In this document: positions 11,498 to 24,500 of the stretch, one piece after another
Layout of the letters: every line of letters starts with the position of its first letter
Numbering within the stretch: position 1 is the first letter of the stretch
Source of the DNA: Viscum album
Lineage: Eukaryota; Streptophyta; Magnoliopsida; Santalales; Viscaceae
Direction: 5' to 3'
Assembly (NCBI GenBank): GCA_963277665.1
Contig: CAUJRU010000141.1
Coordinates: forward strand, 1,460,193-1,524,192
Length of the DNA: 64,000 bases
Program-made: the position numbers and the translations under genes
The notes under the pieces: generated by a model
Told to the model about the DNA's origin: nothing
What the model saw: the letters and a program-made list of their open reading frames with translations, nothing else
The model's database searches: none

Positions 11498-12517
11498 TAT
11501 GTTTATGTCCCAAGTTACCTTTATATATTCTATGTGTTCTTTATATGGGTTTTATGGTAATCCTTTGGTTACAAAAAGGTAAGTAATGATACTTTATTCA
11601 GTGAAGATTTTTTTTACTACATCATGAAGGTGAAGGTATTACTTTGATATAGTATTAATGGTTTACTTGATGTTTGAAAAACTAATAGTTTTCATTCTCT
11701 TTGTATCCCTTACTGAGCTTTTTATGCTCACCCCAAGTTTTTAGAAATGTTTTTTCACGGGACTTAAAGTGGAATAAGGTCAAGGATGGGATCAAGGGAA
11801 TTTCATGCTATCTAAAACATGGAATCTAGACATCTTTCTTTTTAAGAGTTTTTATTTTATGGAGACTTAGTAGAAGTGTCTACTTTGTAATCTTTTAAGA
11901 TGTAATAGTTATGTTCTAATTCTCTAAAACTCTAAACCTGAAAAGATCCTCAATGTGAATTATTCATTTAATTCAATATTAAGTAAGGTTTAAGGCTGGG
12001 GCCTTATAGTTGTCCCCGGCCTTAAACCTTACTTAATCTTGAGTTATTACAAGATTACACATTGAGGATCTTTTCAGGTTTAGAGTTTTAGAGAATTAGG
12101 ACATAACTATTACATCTCAAAAGACTAAAAAGTAGTCTCTTCTACTAAATTTCCATAAAATAAAAACTCTTAAAAAGGAACATGTATAGTTCCATGTTTT
12201 AGGTAGCATGACTTTCCCTTGATCCCATCCTTTGACCCTATTCCACACTAAGTCCTGTGAAAAACATTTCAAAAACTTGGGATGAGCATAAGAAGCTCAG
12301 TAAAGGATACACAAAGAATGAAAACTGTTAGTTTTTCAAAACAAAAAGTAAACCATGAATACTTTATCAATGCAATACTTTTCACCTTCATGAAGTAGTA
12401 AAAACTCTTCACTGAAAAAAAAGTATCATTACTTACCTTTTTGTAACCAAAGGATTACCATAAAACCCATATAAAGAACACATAACATATATAAAGGTAA
12501 CTTGGGACATAAACATA

Positions 12518-12628
12518 CTTAAGTGGAATAACCATACGGTCGACTTCCACACATATCACTTAATGGAATATCCATACGGCCAATTTCCATACATACTTAA
12601 TGGAATATCCATACGGCCGACTTCCATA
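12518..12628 (-). repeat. Three ~35-bp tandem repeats (inverted copy)
   Basis: Units at about 12518-12551, 12559-12591 and 12596-12628, the reverse complement of the set at 11387-11497. They lie in the leader end of LTR L5. Confidence 0.8.
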
Positions 12629-12881
12629 CCCAATGCATTGGAGGTTATAACGTAACCACCCGTCCTGGTATTCACGGCACCACCCGTCATATGGTTTATA
12701 ACGTAACCACCCATTAAAATGTCCAAGTACCAATATAAAACCATAAAACATAAAACCAATATAAAGGAATGATAACATTTCCACATCACAATATATCATA
12801 ATAGAATCCTTTATCAAAACCATTTTCAAAACCATTTAAAACATTTAATAAAGAGATTTTTGAATCAAAGTGTCCCATACC

Positions 12882-14158
12882 ACCTTGAAGCTTAAAATTT
12901 TAAACCATTAATATCCATATAAATAAATCCTTAAAAATATTTTGAAAACATGGATATTAATAAGAACAAATAATTAAAACATTTAAAACGACATTTTGGT
13001 TAAAGGGGTTTTACCAAAATTAGAGACACTTGAATACAATAATTGAGGAATAACATTTAGTCATAACATTATAATATCATGAGAATAAATGGATTCATGA
13101 TATAATACTCCAAAGGACAGTATATACACCATATAATAGTGAATTGGTGCATAACAACAATGAACCCTCAATAGAAATGTCAAATGTGATGAAATCCCTT
13201 ATAAAGAAGGTATCCTTAAATTAAAGACAAATCAATCTCAAAAAATATGTGTGAAAAATATAAATACACCCAATATAAGTGGATATTAAGTGTAAAACAA
13301 TAAAAGTTCATTCACACATATTCAATGGATGACATATTCAATGACTACATGTTGAACCCAAAGAAATCAAAATTAGGTTAAAAAGTTCCCTTGACAGCCT
13401 AACGACATCACATCAAAATGAGTTGATGAGAGATAAAAATTGTATCTCATAACTTGGACATAAAATTTACATCAATAAGGATATATGAGAACATATCCCA
13501 ACATAACAATATGTAAATTAAAAGACCCAACAAAAGAAGTCTTTCAAAAAAGAGGAGGGTGAAAGGTTCCCTTACCGACTTGGGTATCTTTCAAAACATA
13601 CACCCCATGAAAGAAGGACAATAGTTCGTTGATGTAAATACTCATAAACGAAAGTATATTACACAAAGAGTAGAATAATGGGCAGTACATTCACCACTCA
13701 ATGGAATTTGTGGCAAATTTAGAATAAATCTCACGAGAATAAAAGTAAGATGAAAAATCCCTTACGAAAACTCGGCAGCCTAACGGCGCCACATAAAACT
13801 TCAGAATACGGATTGATGAGATCAAATAGGGTATCTCATCACATTACAATAAGATGTACAGAAAGAGGAATATAAAATAACATCCCCCAACATTACAAAT
13901 AGGAGCTTAAAAGAAGTGACATAAAGGAGAGTACTTAAAAAGAAAGAGAGAGGTTAGATCTCTTACAAAAGTTCGGCAGCCTAACGGCGCCACTCAAAAC
14001 TTCCAAAATGGATTGATGAGAGAGAATAGGGTCTCTCATCACATGAACATAAAAATTACAGTAAGTTTAATATAAAATATCATCCCAATAACAAGAAATA
14101 TGAGCTTTAAAAGGAATGACATAAAAGTGTGTACTTAACAAGAAAGAGAGGAGTAAGA
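12882..14158 (-). repeat. 1.28-kb LTR module with ~200-bp tandem repeats (L5)
   Basis: A block present in L5, L12, L13 and L14 (partly in L7) and absent from L2, L6, L10 and L15. It lies between TCCCATACC (12873-12881) and TCTCTTACC (14159-14167), diverged copies of one 9-bp motif. Inside are repeats anchored by GGCAGCCTAACGGCGCCAC at about 13773 and 13976 (203 bp apart), with a weaker copy near 13396 (GACAGCCTAACGACATCAC). No open frame of note was found; nothing links it to a protein. Confidence 0.82.
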
Positions 14159-14487
14159 TCTCTTACCTCGGGTCCGACTTGACTCGATCGTTCTTTAATC
14201 TCCTGAATAATAAACTTGAGTTAATATCTACTTTCTTAAGAACCATTTTCAAGTTCATTATTCATTTTATACCATGTTATGAACATCATGTAATCATTTA
14301 AGTTAATATTGTTCATTTTGTCGGTATTTGGTTCTTAAGTCAAAAATAGACTTCTTACACTTACATGTTGTTAATTTGGTCAAAGGTTCGTTATATCCAG
14401 AATGACATTCCTGATTTGGATATCATATATATCATATATATCCAGCATATACATGTATTTATAATATCACATAATCATTTAGAGGAA

Positions 14488-14762
14488 AGAAATGAAATGC
14501 ACCGTTCATGGAGACGGTAAGCCGTACGTACGCATGAACGCTACTTTCATTTCTATGTCGTATTAATGGAATTAAAACTATATGAGAGGTATGTATATTT
14601 TAATTCCAGAATTATATTAATCATTTAGATGTATCATACATAATATTTATCCATTATATATATGTACTTATAATAGTACATGATATTTTGAGATAAGAAA
14701 TGAAATGTACCGTTCATGGAGACGGTAAGCCGTACGTACACATGAACGCTACTTCCATTTCT
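14488..14762 (-). repeat. Tandem pair of 67-bp inverted repeats in L5
   Basis: Copies at 14488-14554 and 14696-14762, spacing 208 bp, the minus-strand equivalent of the pair in L4 and L15. Confidence 0.85.
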
Positions 14763-15460
14763 ATTTCATATTTAATGGAATTAAAACATAATGATACATA
14801 ATAGTATTTTAATTCCAGTATGGTATCATATATAATATCATTAAATATACCCTTTATACGTACCACATATGGTAATAACAAATCACATAACTTTGAGGGG
14901 GCGGTAGTCCGCACTTCCTAAAATGAAGATATCGCGTATACCCATAATGGAAGCCATAAAGGTAATCCAAAAATAAAAAATACAGAAGCTTAAGTAAAGA
15001 ATGAACATATTATATATCATATATAAAAATAGTTAAATCATAATGGCCACCTTTGAAGGTGTTAGATGAGTATTGAACAATCATCGTTTCAGGAGGCAGA
15101 ATTTCGCCATCCACGGAAACCGTAAGTTCTTTAACCATTTTATGTAGTTGTGTGCGAGTGTAGCTCGAATAAATCTTATAAACACATCCTAGTATATTTA
15201 AGATACTTTTGTTGTTACAAAAGAAGTAAATAAAAAGAGTTTAGGGGGTTGGAGAAGCAAAATAAAACAAATGAACATTAGAGAATGAATTACCTTTAAA
15301 AGTGTAACTCTTTTTGTTTTGATCCTAAAGGATTCCTTTGAAAAGATTATGACCAAAGGGAATCCTCTATGATGAGGAGAGGGATGTGGAGAGAGTAAAT
15401 GGGCAGGGGTTGGCCGAGCCAAAGGCTTGAGGAGTGTGTGAAATGAGGTAGAGGTGGGGG

Positions 15461-15472
15461 CCTTTTATAAGA
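15461..15472 (-). promoter_or_regulatory. LTR TATA box (L5)
   Basis: CTCTTATAAAAGG on the minus strand, the same context as L2. Confidence 0.72.
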
Positions 15473-16890
15473 GGAGAGGAGGGGCACTTTTGGAAAGTAA
15501 GGAACTATTACTTTATTTGAAAATGTGTTTCGGTTTTAAAAGGTCCCACATTGATAAAATTAGTGGATAAGGTGATAAGGGTTCTAAATCCACTCATCCA
15601 ATTGGTTTTTTCCATGTGTAGTTTATAGATTTTACATTGTCTTTCCATTTTATTTAAATCGTCAAATAATGATGTCATCGCTGCATCATTATTTTATCAT
15701 AAATAATTTAATTTATATAATGTCTAAAAATCATAAAAAAAATACTATGATGTAGGAACTCTTTTTATCTTTCCAATGACTATTTATAATCAAAAATCTG
15801 ATCTTTATAACCCCATGTAAAAATTGTTTTCGTAAAACATCTCTTGTTTGTGTCATTTTTACTTTAACATTTAATAAAAAGTAATTTATGTCATTTCCAA
15901 ACCAAAGTGTCTCCATGGGGTCCCCAAGTTGACCCATGGCTTGTCTTGGTCTGCCATGACACAACCAATAAGTTTGGGACATGTGTCTAGGTCATTTCCT
16001 ATTATTAAAGCATTATTTATACCTTAAACTACCCTAATTACCACTAATCGCGATTAAGAATTTAATAAGTTACTATTCACCAAAAAATTATTATAATCTC
16101 ATTGAACCACATTTTACTTCTTAATGACAACCATGTATGTCGTATTTTCAAAATTCAGTACACATTAGTGGTAAACTTTCATTTAACTGAAAAATCAGTT
16201 TGCTTGATTACCACTTAGTGGTTTCACTATTCATCAAAAATTGATGTTTTTCAGAAAATTACCAAAAATTCACCCTAAGATATATTTGATATTCCGAATT
16301 CAAAAATGAAGCCTATTTTACAAAATTCAAATCATATAAGTCACATTAATTAATTTAATAATTAATTCCCGCTGCCAGAGCAAATAGCGTGTTTTTTCAA
16401 AACAATAAGTATCAAAAGATTGACACCAGTTTAAGTCTAATTTCAAAGTGAAATTGATTCCAATGACCACCATTGGATAAAATGGTAAAAATATATTCTA
16501 ATATCACTTAAAAACCAATTCAAAACATAATCTAATCATATAAATAAATTATATTAAAATGTAGTTTTGATGTAAAATGCAGTATTTTTCACTATTCGTT
16601 AAAAAATGAACATTGTCAGAAAAATACCAAAAATTCACACAAGGTAAATTTTGATGTCCCAATCATAAAGAATAAGTTTATTTTGACAAACATAGTTTAT
16701 AAAATTGTCAAAATATAGATTCAAAAATGGTTTGCCATCAAAAGGCAGTAAAACAATCTTTTAAGAATATTAGTGTATTCCATGCATAAGATTGTATTTA
16801 TTTTCATTTTAAGCCTCTATAACACTATATTAATCATTTAGAGACATAGATAAAAATATCTATTATTCATTACTTACTTGGGATGTTACA

Positions 16891-16903
16891 TCCTTCCCCC
16901 TTT
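16891..16903 (-). other. Polypurine tract of element 2
   Basis: Complement AAAGGGGGAAGGA abuts the LTR start TGTAACATCCC. It has one G fewer than the other copies. Confidence 0.85.
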
Positions 16904-16928
16904 AGAAAATTGCGTCCCCGCAAATTAT

Positions 16929-17681
16929 TTACTTATCGAATAAATGTGGGTACTTATCCCTCATTGCATTTTCAGATTCCCATGTTGCCTCTTCAATCAT
17001 GTGGTTTTTCCACAAAACCTTTACCTGATGAATCACCTTATTCCATAACACTTGCTCCCTGTGGTCAAGAATCTGGACCAGTTGTTCCTCATAAGATAGG
17101 TTCTCTTCCAGCTGAACTACCTCTGGACTCAAAACATGAGATAGATCTGGCATATACTTTCTCAACATCGAAATGTGAAAAACATTGTGTACCTGAGATA
17201 AACTCGGCGGTAAAGCCACTCGGTATGCAACTGATCCAACTCTCTCCAGAATTTCGTATGGTCCAATGAACCTTGGACTCAACTTTCCTTTCTTACCAAA
17301 TCTCATCACACTTTTCCAAGGAGAAACCTTGAGAAAAACATGATCACCTACATAGAAAGATAGATCCTTCCTCCGGTTATCCGCATAACTCTTCTGCCTG
17401 CTCTGAGCTGTTCTCATGTGTTTCTAAATCAGCTGAACTTTTTCTGCCATCTCTTCTACCAATTCTGGTCCCATCAACTTTCTTTCACCCACTTCATCCT
17501 AGAAAGCTGGAGTTCGACACCGCTTCCCATATAATGCCTGAAATGGTGTCATCTGTATACTGGAATGAAAACTGTTATTATATGAAAATTCAACCAAAGA
17601 AAGATGTTGGTCCCAACTTACCTGATAATCCATAGAACAAGCTCGTAGCATATCCTCCAATGTCTGAATTGTTCGTTCTGA
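16929..17681 (-). pseudogene. pol: Integrase C-terminus and chromodomain (element 2)
   Basis: The last 250 codons of gag-pol. Upstream of 17417 the frame is cut by TAG 17499-17501 (a TGG tryptophan codon in sister copies) and TAG 17424-17426 (CAG in the sisters). The open part 16929-17417 encodes SRQKSYADNRRKDLSF, the GPY motif (SPRFIGPYEIL), an SH3-like stretch and the chromodomain ending [11 protein letters not shown]. In this family the chromodomain follows integrase directly and is thought to guide insertion to chromatin with methylated H3K9. Confidence 0.92.
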
Positions 17682-18491
17682 CTACCCATCTGATTGAGGA
17701 TGAAAAGCTGTACAAAAATTTAATTCAGTACCCAACGACTTCTGAAAGCCTTTCCAAAAGTTAGAAGTAAACCTGGGATCACGATCTGATACAATGGAGA
17801 GAGGAACTCCATGTAACCTGACTATCTCTTTAAGATACAAACGGGAAAGTTGATCAAGAGATAAAGTATCTCGTATAGCAAGGAAATGAGCAGATTTGGT
17901 CAAGCGATCAACAATAACCCAGATTGCATTATTACCTCGAGATGTCTTCGGTAATCCAACAACAAAGTCCATGGATATATTCTCCCATTTCCACTCTGGA
18001 ACTGGTAAAGGCTGAAGCATCCCTTTCGGTAACTGCTGCTCTTCTTTAACCTGATGACAAGTCAAACACTTCACAGTAAAATCAACAATATCTCTTTTCA
18101 TTCCATCCCACCAGTAATACTCCCGCAGATCTCTATACATCTTAGTACTGCCCGGATGAACTGAAAACGGAGAACTATGAGCTTCACATAACAAATCTCT
18201 CTTCAACTGTGAATCACAAGGCACACACAATCTCTTCCCAAATCTCAAAACACAATCATTATCAATGTTGAATTCAGGAAACTTACCTTTCTGAACCAGC
18301 TCTACCTTTTTCTGCAACTCACTGTCTTGCTTCTGTGCTTGCTTGATTCTATCTGATAGAGAAGATCTCACTGATACCTGAAACAAAACAGAAGGACTTC
18401 CTGCACCAACAACTTCTATGCCAAAGTTCATCAAATCCTTAACCAAAGGATCACGTTCCAAACGCAACATTGTTAATGAAGCATTACTTTT
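17682..18491 (-). pseudogene. pol: Integrase zinc finger and catalytic core (element 2)
   Basis: Open frame between TGA 18492-18494 and TAG 17682-17684. It contains the linker, the HHCC zinc-binding region (HSSPFSVHPGSTKMY followed by CLTCHQVK) and the DDE core with the first aspartate in ISMDFVVGLP and the second in IVSDRDPRF. The stop at 17682 replaces CAG in the [11 protein letters not shown] segment. The third catalytic residue, the glutamate just beyond, is therefore on the far side of the stop. Integrase inserts the cDNA; this copy cannot. Confidence 0.92.
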
Positions 18492-18982
18492 TCAACTCAA
18501 AGAATCAGCCACTTTATTTGCTTTTCCCGGATGGTAATGAATTGTACAATCATAATCCTTGATTAATTCTAGCCATCTTCTTTGTCTCATGTTTAACTCT
18601 TTCTGAGTGAATATATACTTTAAACTTTTGTGATCGGTATATATTTCACACTTTACTCTATATAAATGATGCCTCCAAATTTTTAAAGCAAAAACAACAG
18701 AAGCTAATTCCAAATCATGTGTAGGGTAATTTACCTCATGAGTTTTCAACTGTTGTGAAGCATAAGCAATTACCTGATCATTCTGCATTAGGACGCAACC
18801 AAGTCCTTTCAATGAAGCATCACTGTATATAACAAACTCACCATTCCAGGAAGGTAGTTCAAAAACTGGAGCATTCACCAATCTTCTTTTCAATTCCTGA
18901 AAACAATCATCACATTCTTTTGTCCAGATAAACTTAACACCCTTCCGAGTTAGCTTAGTCATTGGACTAGATAACCGTGAAA
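18492..18982 (-). pseudogene. pol: RNase H domain (element 2)
   Basis: Frame resuming after the 1-nt deletion near 18980-18983 and ending at TGA 18492-18494. RNase H motifs: [36 protein letters not shown] and [15 protein letters not shown]. The stop replaces the CGA arginine codon of ALSRKS, a C-to-T change at a CpG. RNase H removes the RNA template during reverse transcription. Confidence 0.92.
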
Positions 18983-20977
18983 ATTTCTAACAAACCTTCG
19001 GTAATAGCCCACCAAAACAAGGAAGCTACGAATCTCGGTTACATTTGTGGGTCTTGGCCATTCTTCCACAACTTTTGTTTTTGCAGGATCAACAGTTATT
19101 CCATCTTTAGAAACAATGTAACCAAGGAAAGAAATTTGTTGCAACCAAAACTCACACTTTCTGAATTTCCCATACAGTTTCTTTTCTTTTATGGTTTGCA
19201 AGATAACCCTTAAATGTTTTTCATGCTCCTCTTTACTTTTAGAAAACACCAAAATATCATCAATGAAAACCACCACAAACTTATCCAAGAACTCATGGAA
19301 AATTCTATTCATTAAGTCCATGAATACAGCAGGTGCATTGGTTAGCCCAAAAGGCACAAATTCATAAAGGCCATATCTCGTACGGAACGCGGTCTTCGGA
19401 ATATCTGCCTCCTTTACCTTCAGCTGATGGTACCCCGATCTCAGGTCAATCTTTGAAAAAAACTGAGCTCCCTGGAGTTGATCAAACAAATCATCGATAT
19501 GAGGAAAAGGATATTTGTTCTTAACAGTGATATTATTCAAGACTCTATAATCAATGCAAAGTCTCATAGAACCATCTTTCTTTTTAACAAATAAAACAGG
19601 AGCACCCCATGGTGATGTTCTAGGTCTAATGAAACCTTTCTCTAAAAAATCTTGCAATTGCTCTTTAAACTCTAAAAGTTCAATTTGTGCCATTCGAAAA
19701 GGGGGTTTTGAAATTGACTTAGCATCAGGAACTAAGTCAACAGTAAACTCAACTTCCCGATCTGGTATTATTCCAGGAAACTCATCAGGAAAAACATCAG
19801 GATACTCATTTACCACTGGCACATCATTAATCTGAACAGTTCCTTTATTTTCAACGACGTGTGCAAGGTAACATTCATTTCCATCTTTTAAAAGTTTCTC
19901 GGCCTCTTGATATGTTATCAAAAGTAATGGTTCATTCTTATAAACAAACTGAAAGTCTTTCTGAAAAGAAACTTCTTTAGCTCTACAGTCAATCTTAGCA
20001 TGGTAAATAGAGAGCCAATCCATACCCAGGATAACATCAAACTCTACTAGAGGTAGAACAATAAGGTTTGCAAGTAGGTTCTTTCCAAAGATAAGGATAG
20101 GAAGATTCTTATAAATTCTTTTTGCCTCGACATTTCCCCCAGGTGTTTTTACCAAAAGTTCAGGAGTCATTTCTTGAGATGGTATTCTCATTTTATTAGA
20201 AAAGGTTTCAGAGATGAAAGAATGTGTAGACCCCGAATCAAACAACACACTGGCAATGTCTGAAAAAACAAACAAAGTACCTGATACAACTTCATTTGAT
20301 GGCCCGACATCTGCTGAAGTAGTTGCAAAGGATTTCACCACCCCTTTCTGCATGTAGTCTAACTGCTTCCCATCACTCAAGCTCCTTGTCGGACACTCGT
20401 TTGCATAGTGACCCATCTCATTGCACTTATAACATTTCACTAACGGTAAATCAAAGTTGTTCTTACCTTCACCTTGATCTTTTTCAGTGCAATCATGAGC
20501 CTTATGTCCCATCTTGCCACATCGGTAGCACTTTCCAGAATTCAGAAGACATTCCCCAGCATGCCTTTTGCCACATTTATCACAAACTGGAAACTTAGTT
20601 CTCTTACCATCAGACTTTTTTGAAGAATTCTTACCTTTCTCCTGCCACCTCGGTCTCTTCTTCTGCTGGTTGTTATAGAAAACTTGGTCATCGACAAACT
20701 CCATTTCCACCTTCTCAGCACATCGAACAAGCTTTTCATAACTTTTAAACTCACGAGAATCTAATTCCCTTCGATACTTTGGCTTTAATCCTGAGTAGAA
20801 ACGATTGATTTTACTATCAAGGTCCCGGATAAAATTTGGAGCATACCTTGCCAATCGAGTGAACCTTTCTTCATAGGCAGCCACTGAGTCTTCCTCTTGC
20901 CTCAATTCCAAGAATTGCTTTTCCATCCTAAGTCGAATATCCTTAGGAAAATACTTCTCAAGAAACATACCTTTGAA
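18959..20977 (-). pseudogene. gag-pol: gag C-terminus, CCHC knuckles, protease and RT (element 2)
   Basis: A long open stretch (669 codons from the first Met) after the stop at 20978. In order: the rest of the gag domain (MFLEKYFPK to [11 protein letters not shown]), a C-x2-C-x3-H-x3-C motif ([12 protein letters not shown]) and two canonical C-x2-C-x4-H-x4-C knuckles ([28 protein letters not shown]). Then come the protease ([12 protein letters not shown]) and RT (FIDDILVFS). Near 19355 six bases are missing, removing two residues of the [11 protein letters not shown] motif without changing frame. A deleted A near 18980-18983 (AAAA instead of AAAAA) ends the frame in a wrong tail at 18959. Confidence 0.92.
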
Positions 20978-21418
20978 TTAATCCCAGTCAAGAGCCTCAA
21001 TCGCATCGGCGTCCCTGATATTTTTAACCATAGACCACCACTGATCTGCTTCACCCTCCAAACGGTAAATAACAAGACTAACCTTTTGATTGTCTAAACA
21101 CCCCATGACATCAAAAATCTTCTCCAGTGCTTTAATCCACCCTTCAGCTAGCACAGGGTCAGATGATCCTCTGAATGATGGTGGATGTTGCCTCAGGAAA
21201 TGTTCCACCACTGACATGTTCCTCTGCGGTTGATCTGGATGATCTCGTGCATGGATACCACCTCCATTTATCGCTTGAGTCAACTGCGCCATTACTGCAA
21301 CAAACTGTTCAGTTCCAATTCCGACCATTTCTGGATTCTGATTCGGAAGGTTATTTCCTTCTGTATGCCTTCCTAGCACTGCTTCCCTGTTCCCTCTGCG
21401 GAAAACCATTCTGAACAT
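20978..21418 (-). pseudogene. gag: gag N-terminal part (element 2)
   Basis: 146 codons from ATG 21418, ending in TAA at 20978-20980 where sister copies have GAA (DWGEFKG). The segment includes VVEHFLRQHPPSFRG and the retrotransposon gag region (AEGWIKALEKIFDVMG, EADQWW). An ATG three codons downstream (MVFRRGN) is the start shared with elements 3 and 4, where the first ORF codon is TTG, so it is the likelier family start. Gag forms the virus-like particle. Confidence 0.9.
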
Positions 21419-21529
21419 ACATGTCTTAGATGAAGCAACATGGTAATCATTAAATGCTATATCTTTTAAAAAAAATATTTTTGGATAATCATTTAATAGA
21501 ATTCTAACTCCTAAAGTTATCTAAACCGA

Positions 21530-21541
21530 CCTCTGATACCA
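21530..21541 (-). other. Primer-binding site of element 2
   Basis: Complement reads TGGTATCAGAGG directly after the 5' LTR end CTTATAGT. TGGTATCAGAG matches the 3' end of plant initiator tRNA-Met, the usual primer of Tekay/Del elements. About 110 bp separate it from gag. Confidence 0.88.
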
Positions 21542-24500
21542 ACTATAAGGCCCCAGCCTTAAACCATACTTAATATTGAGTTATTACAAGATTACACGTT
21601 GAGGATCTTTTCAGGTTTAGAGTTTTAGAGAATTAGATCATAAAACTTTCATTACATTCCACATATAAACAAAGTGGTTACAGAAAGATAGCATTCTTCA
21701 TTCCCATCAATGGAAACACGTTTAAAATAAAACATGGATTATTTATAGACACATCCTTGACTCTATCATCTTATCATGTACCTTTCCCTTGACCTGTGAA
21801 AAACATTTCAAAAACTTGGGATGAGCATAAAAACTCAGTATGGGTTAAAAAAACATGGAAAGGAAACATGAGTTCATACATACATAAGAATGAAATCATA
21901 CTTTACCCATAAAACATAGGCACTTTAACATACCTCATAAAATCATGAATAAATCATAGAAATCATAAGACATAAAGGTAACTTGAGGCATTCATAACAT
22001 TCTTACGTAGGGAGTAACCCTCTTGGTTATGTTTGGAATACCCACCACAGTATATTCCTTAAAATATCTTCGGAGAAACCTTAACGTTTCACTCCTTCGC
22101 GTTACCCAATGCATTGGAGAGCTATAACGGTCTCACCCGCCCTTAGTTTATCACGGAACCACCCGTCTTCATAATAATTCCCAAGAACCATAACATAATC
22201 ATATCACATAAAACATGCATAAAGGAAACATAACATTTCCACATTTCAATCACGAGATATCAATAAAACACATTGATATAATAAAAACATTATGAAAACC
22301 ATTTTCAATACCAAAGTAAAACATGGTATTTAGTTTTCTTTTAAAAAAAGAAGGTATGGCTTGAAGAGGAAGCCGAAACTCAAATAACGGTTACGACGGC
22401 GGAGAAGTCGTTGTTGCTGCATACGTATGACAAAAACATTCCCTTTTGTCATTTAGTAAACGCTTCGTATAAAAAATATTCCTTTTGAATAAACGTAAAA
22501 GTCAAAGGGGTTTATACACCGTATAAAATAAAGTTGTGTATAAAATAAAATATTCCTCAATGAAAGGAGATTGAGACGAAGTCCCATACCTCGTATCCGA
22601 CTTGACCCGACCGTTCTTTAATCTCCTGAATAATAAACTTGAGTTAATCTCTACTTGCTTATGAATCTTTTTCAAGTTCATTATTCCTTTTATACCATGT
22701 TATGAACATCATGTAATCATTTAAGTTAATAATGTTCATTTTGTCGGTATTTGGTTCTTAAGTCAAAAATAGACTTCTTACACTTACATGTTGTTAATTT
22801 GGTCATAGGTTCGTTATATCCAGAATTATATTAATGATTTGGATAACATATATATCATATATATTCATCATATACATGTATTTATAATATTACATCACAT
22901 TTAGAGGTAAGAAATGAAATGCACCGTTCATGGAGACGGTAAGCCGTACGTACGCATGAACGCTACTTCCATTTCTATTTCATATTTTCTGGAATGGAAT
23001 CATAATGATATAAGAGTATATTATAATTCCAGTATAATAACATATATAATATCATTAACTTTATCCTTTAAACATCCCACATATGGTATTAACGAATCAA
23101 ATCACTTTCAGGGGGCGGTAGTCCGCACTTCCTAAAATGAAGATATCGTGTTTACCCATAATGGAAACCATAAAGGTATTCCCAAAATGAAAAAACAGAA
23201 GCTTAAGGAAAACATAAACATATTATATATCATATATAAAAATAGTGACATCATAATTTCCACCTTTGAAGGTGTTAAATGAGTATTTAACAATCATCAT
23301 TTCGGGAGGCAGAATTTCGCCATCCACGGAAACCGTATGTTCTTTAACCATTTGATGTAGTTGTGTGAGTGTGTAGCTCAAATATATCTTATAACAACAT
23401 CCTAGTATATTGAATATACTGTTGTTGTTACAAAAGGAGTAAATAAAAAGAGTTTAGGGGGTTGGAGAAGCAAAATAAAACAAATGAACATGAGAGAATG
23501 AATTACCTTAAAAAGTGTAACTCCTTTTGATTTGAGCCTAAAGGCTTCCTTTGAAAGGATTATGCCCAAAGGGAATCCTATAGGATGAGGAGAGGGATGT
23601 GGAGAGAGTAAATGGGCAGTGGTTGGCCGAGCCAAAGGCTTGAGAAGTGTGTGAAATGAGGTAGAGGTGGGGGCCTTTTATAAGAGGAGAGGAGGGGCAC
23701 TTTTGGAAAGTAAAGAACTATTACTTTATTTGAAAATGTGTTTCGGTTTTAAAAGGTCCCACATTGATATAATTCGTGGATAAGGTGATAAGGGTTCGAA
23801 ATCCCCTCATCCAATTGGTTTTGTCCATGTGTAGTTCATATATTTTACATTGTCTTTCCATTTTATTTAAATCGTCAAATAATGATGTCATCGCTGCATC
23901 ATTATTTTATCATAAATAATTTAATTTATTTAATGTATAAAAATCATAAAAAAACTACTATGATGTAGGAAACCTTTTTATCTTTCCAATGACTATTTAT
24001 AATCAAAAATCTGATCTTTATAAACCCATTTAAAAATTGTTTTCGTAAAACATCTCTTGTTTGTGTCATTTTTACTTTAACATTTAATAAAAAGTTATTT
24101 ATGTCATTTCCAAAACAAAGTGTCTCCATGGGGTCCCCAAGTTGACCCATGGCTTGTCTTGGTCGGCCATGACACAACAAATCAGGTTGGGACATGTTTC
24201 TAGGTCATTTCTTATTATTAAAGCATTATTTATACCTTAAACTACCCTAATTACCACTAATCGCGATTAAGAACTTAATAAGTTACTATTCACCAAAAAA
24301 TTATTATAATCTCATTGAACCACATTTTACTTCTTAATGACAACCATGTATGTCGGATTTTTAAAATTCAGTACACATTAGTGGTAAACTTTCATTTAAC
24401 TGAAAAATCAGTTTGCTTGATTACCACTTAGTGGTTTCACTATTCATCAAAAATTGATGTTTTTCAGAAAATTACCAAAAATTCACTCTAAGCTATATTT

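Larger units (their letters stand above)
9982..12010 (+). repeat. LTR fragment L4 (+), variant with doubled 67-bp repeat
   Basis: Starts inside the LTR leader at TCAAGGGTGGCC and ends at the LTR terminus CTTATAGT (12010). Compared with L1-L3, the 67-bp inverted repeat is duplicated (10277-10343 and 10485-10551), and the last ~850 bp diverge. That stretch has three GACGGGTGGT-type repeats (11300-11370) and three ~35-bp repeats (11387-11497) in place of the usual sequence. The 1,276-bp module is absent; the short junction reads GAGGTAAGGGACTTCG. Confidence 0.88.
12014..16890 (-). repeat. Long LTR L5 (-), 3' LTR of element 2
   Basis: 4,877 bp from the LTR end near CCCCGGCCTTAAACC (first ~12 terminal bases missing at 12014) to the start TGTAACATCCC (complement of 16880-16890). 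From left to right it holds the divergent leader end with three 35-bp repeats (12518-12628), the module (12882-14158), two 67-bp inverted repeats (14488-14554, 14696-14762), the TATA box (15461-15472) and an ordinary U3. Confidence 0.9.

Noticed and set aside
12011..12013. Target-site duplication of element 2 (TCCCA at 25104-25108 against TCCCC near 12013)
   Set aside because: The left TCCCC is part of the LTR end sequence and one base differs, so it is not a convincing duplication.
19554..19835. Plus-strand frames opposite gag-pol (for example 19554-19835, 20323-20598, 42423-42848)
   Set aside because: Shadows of the minus-strand gag-pol; present only because the coding strand is conserved.
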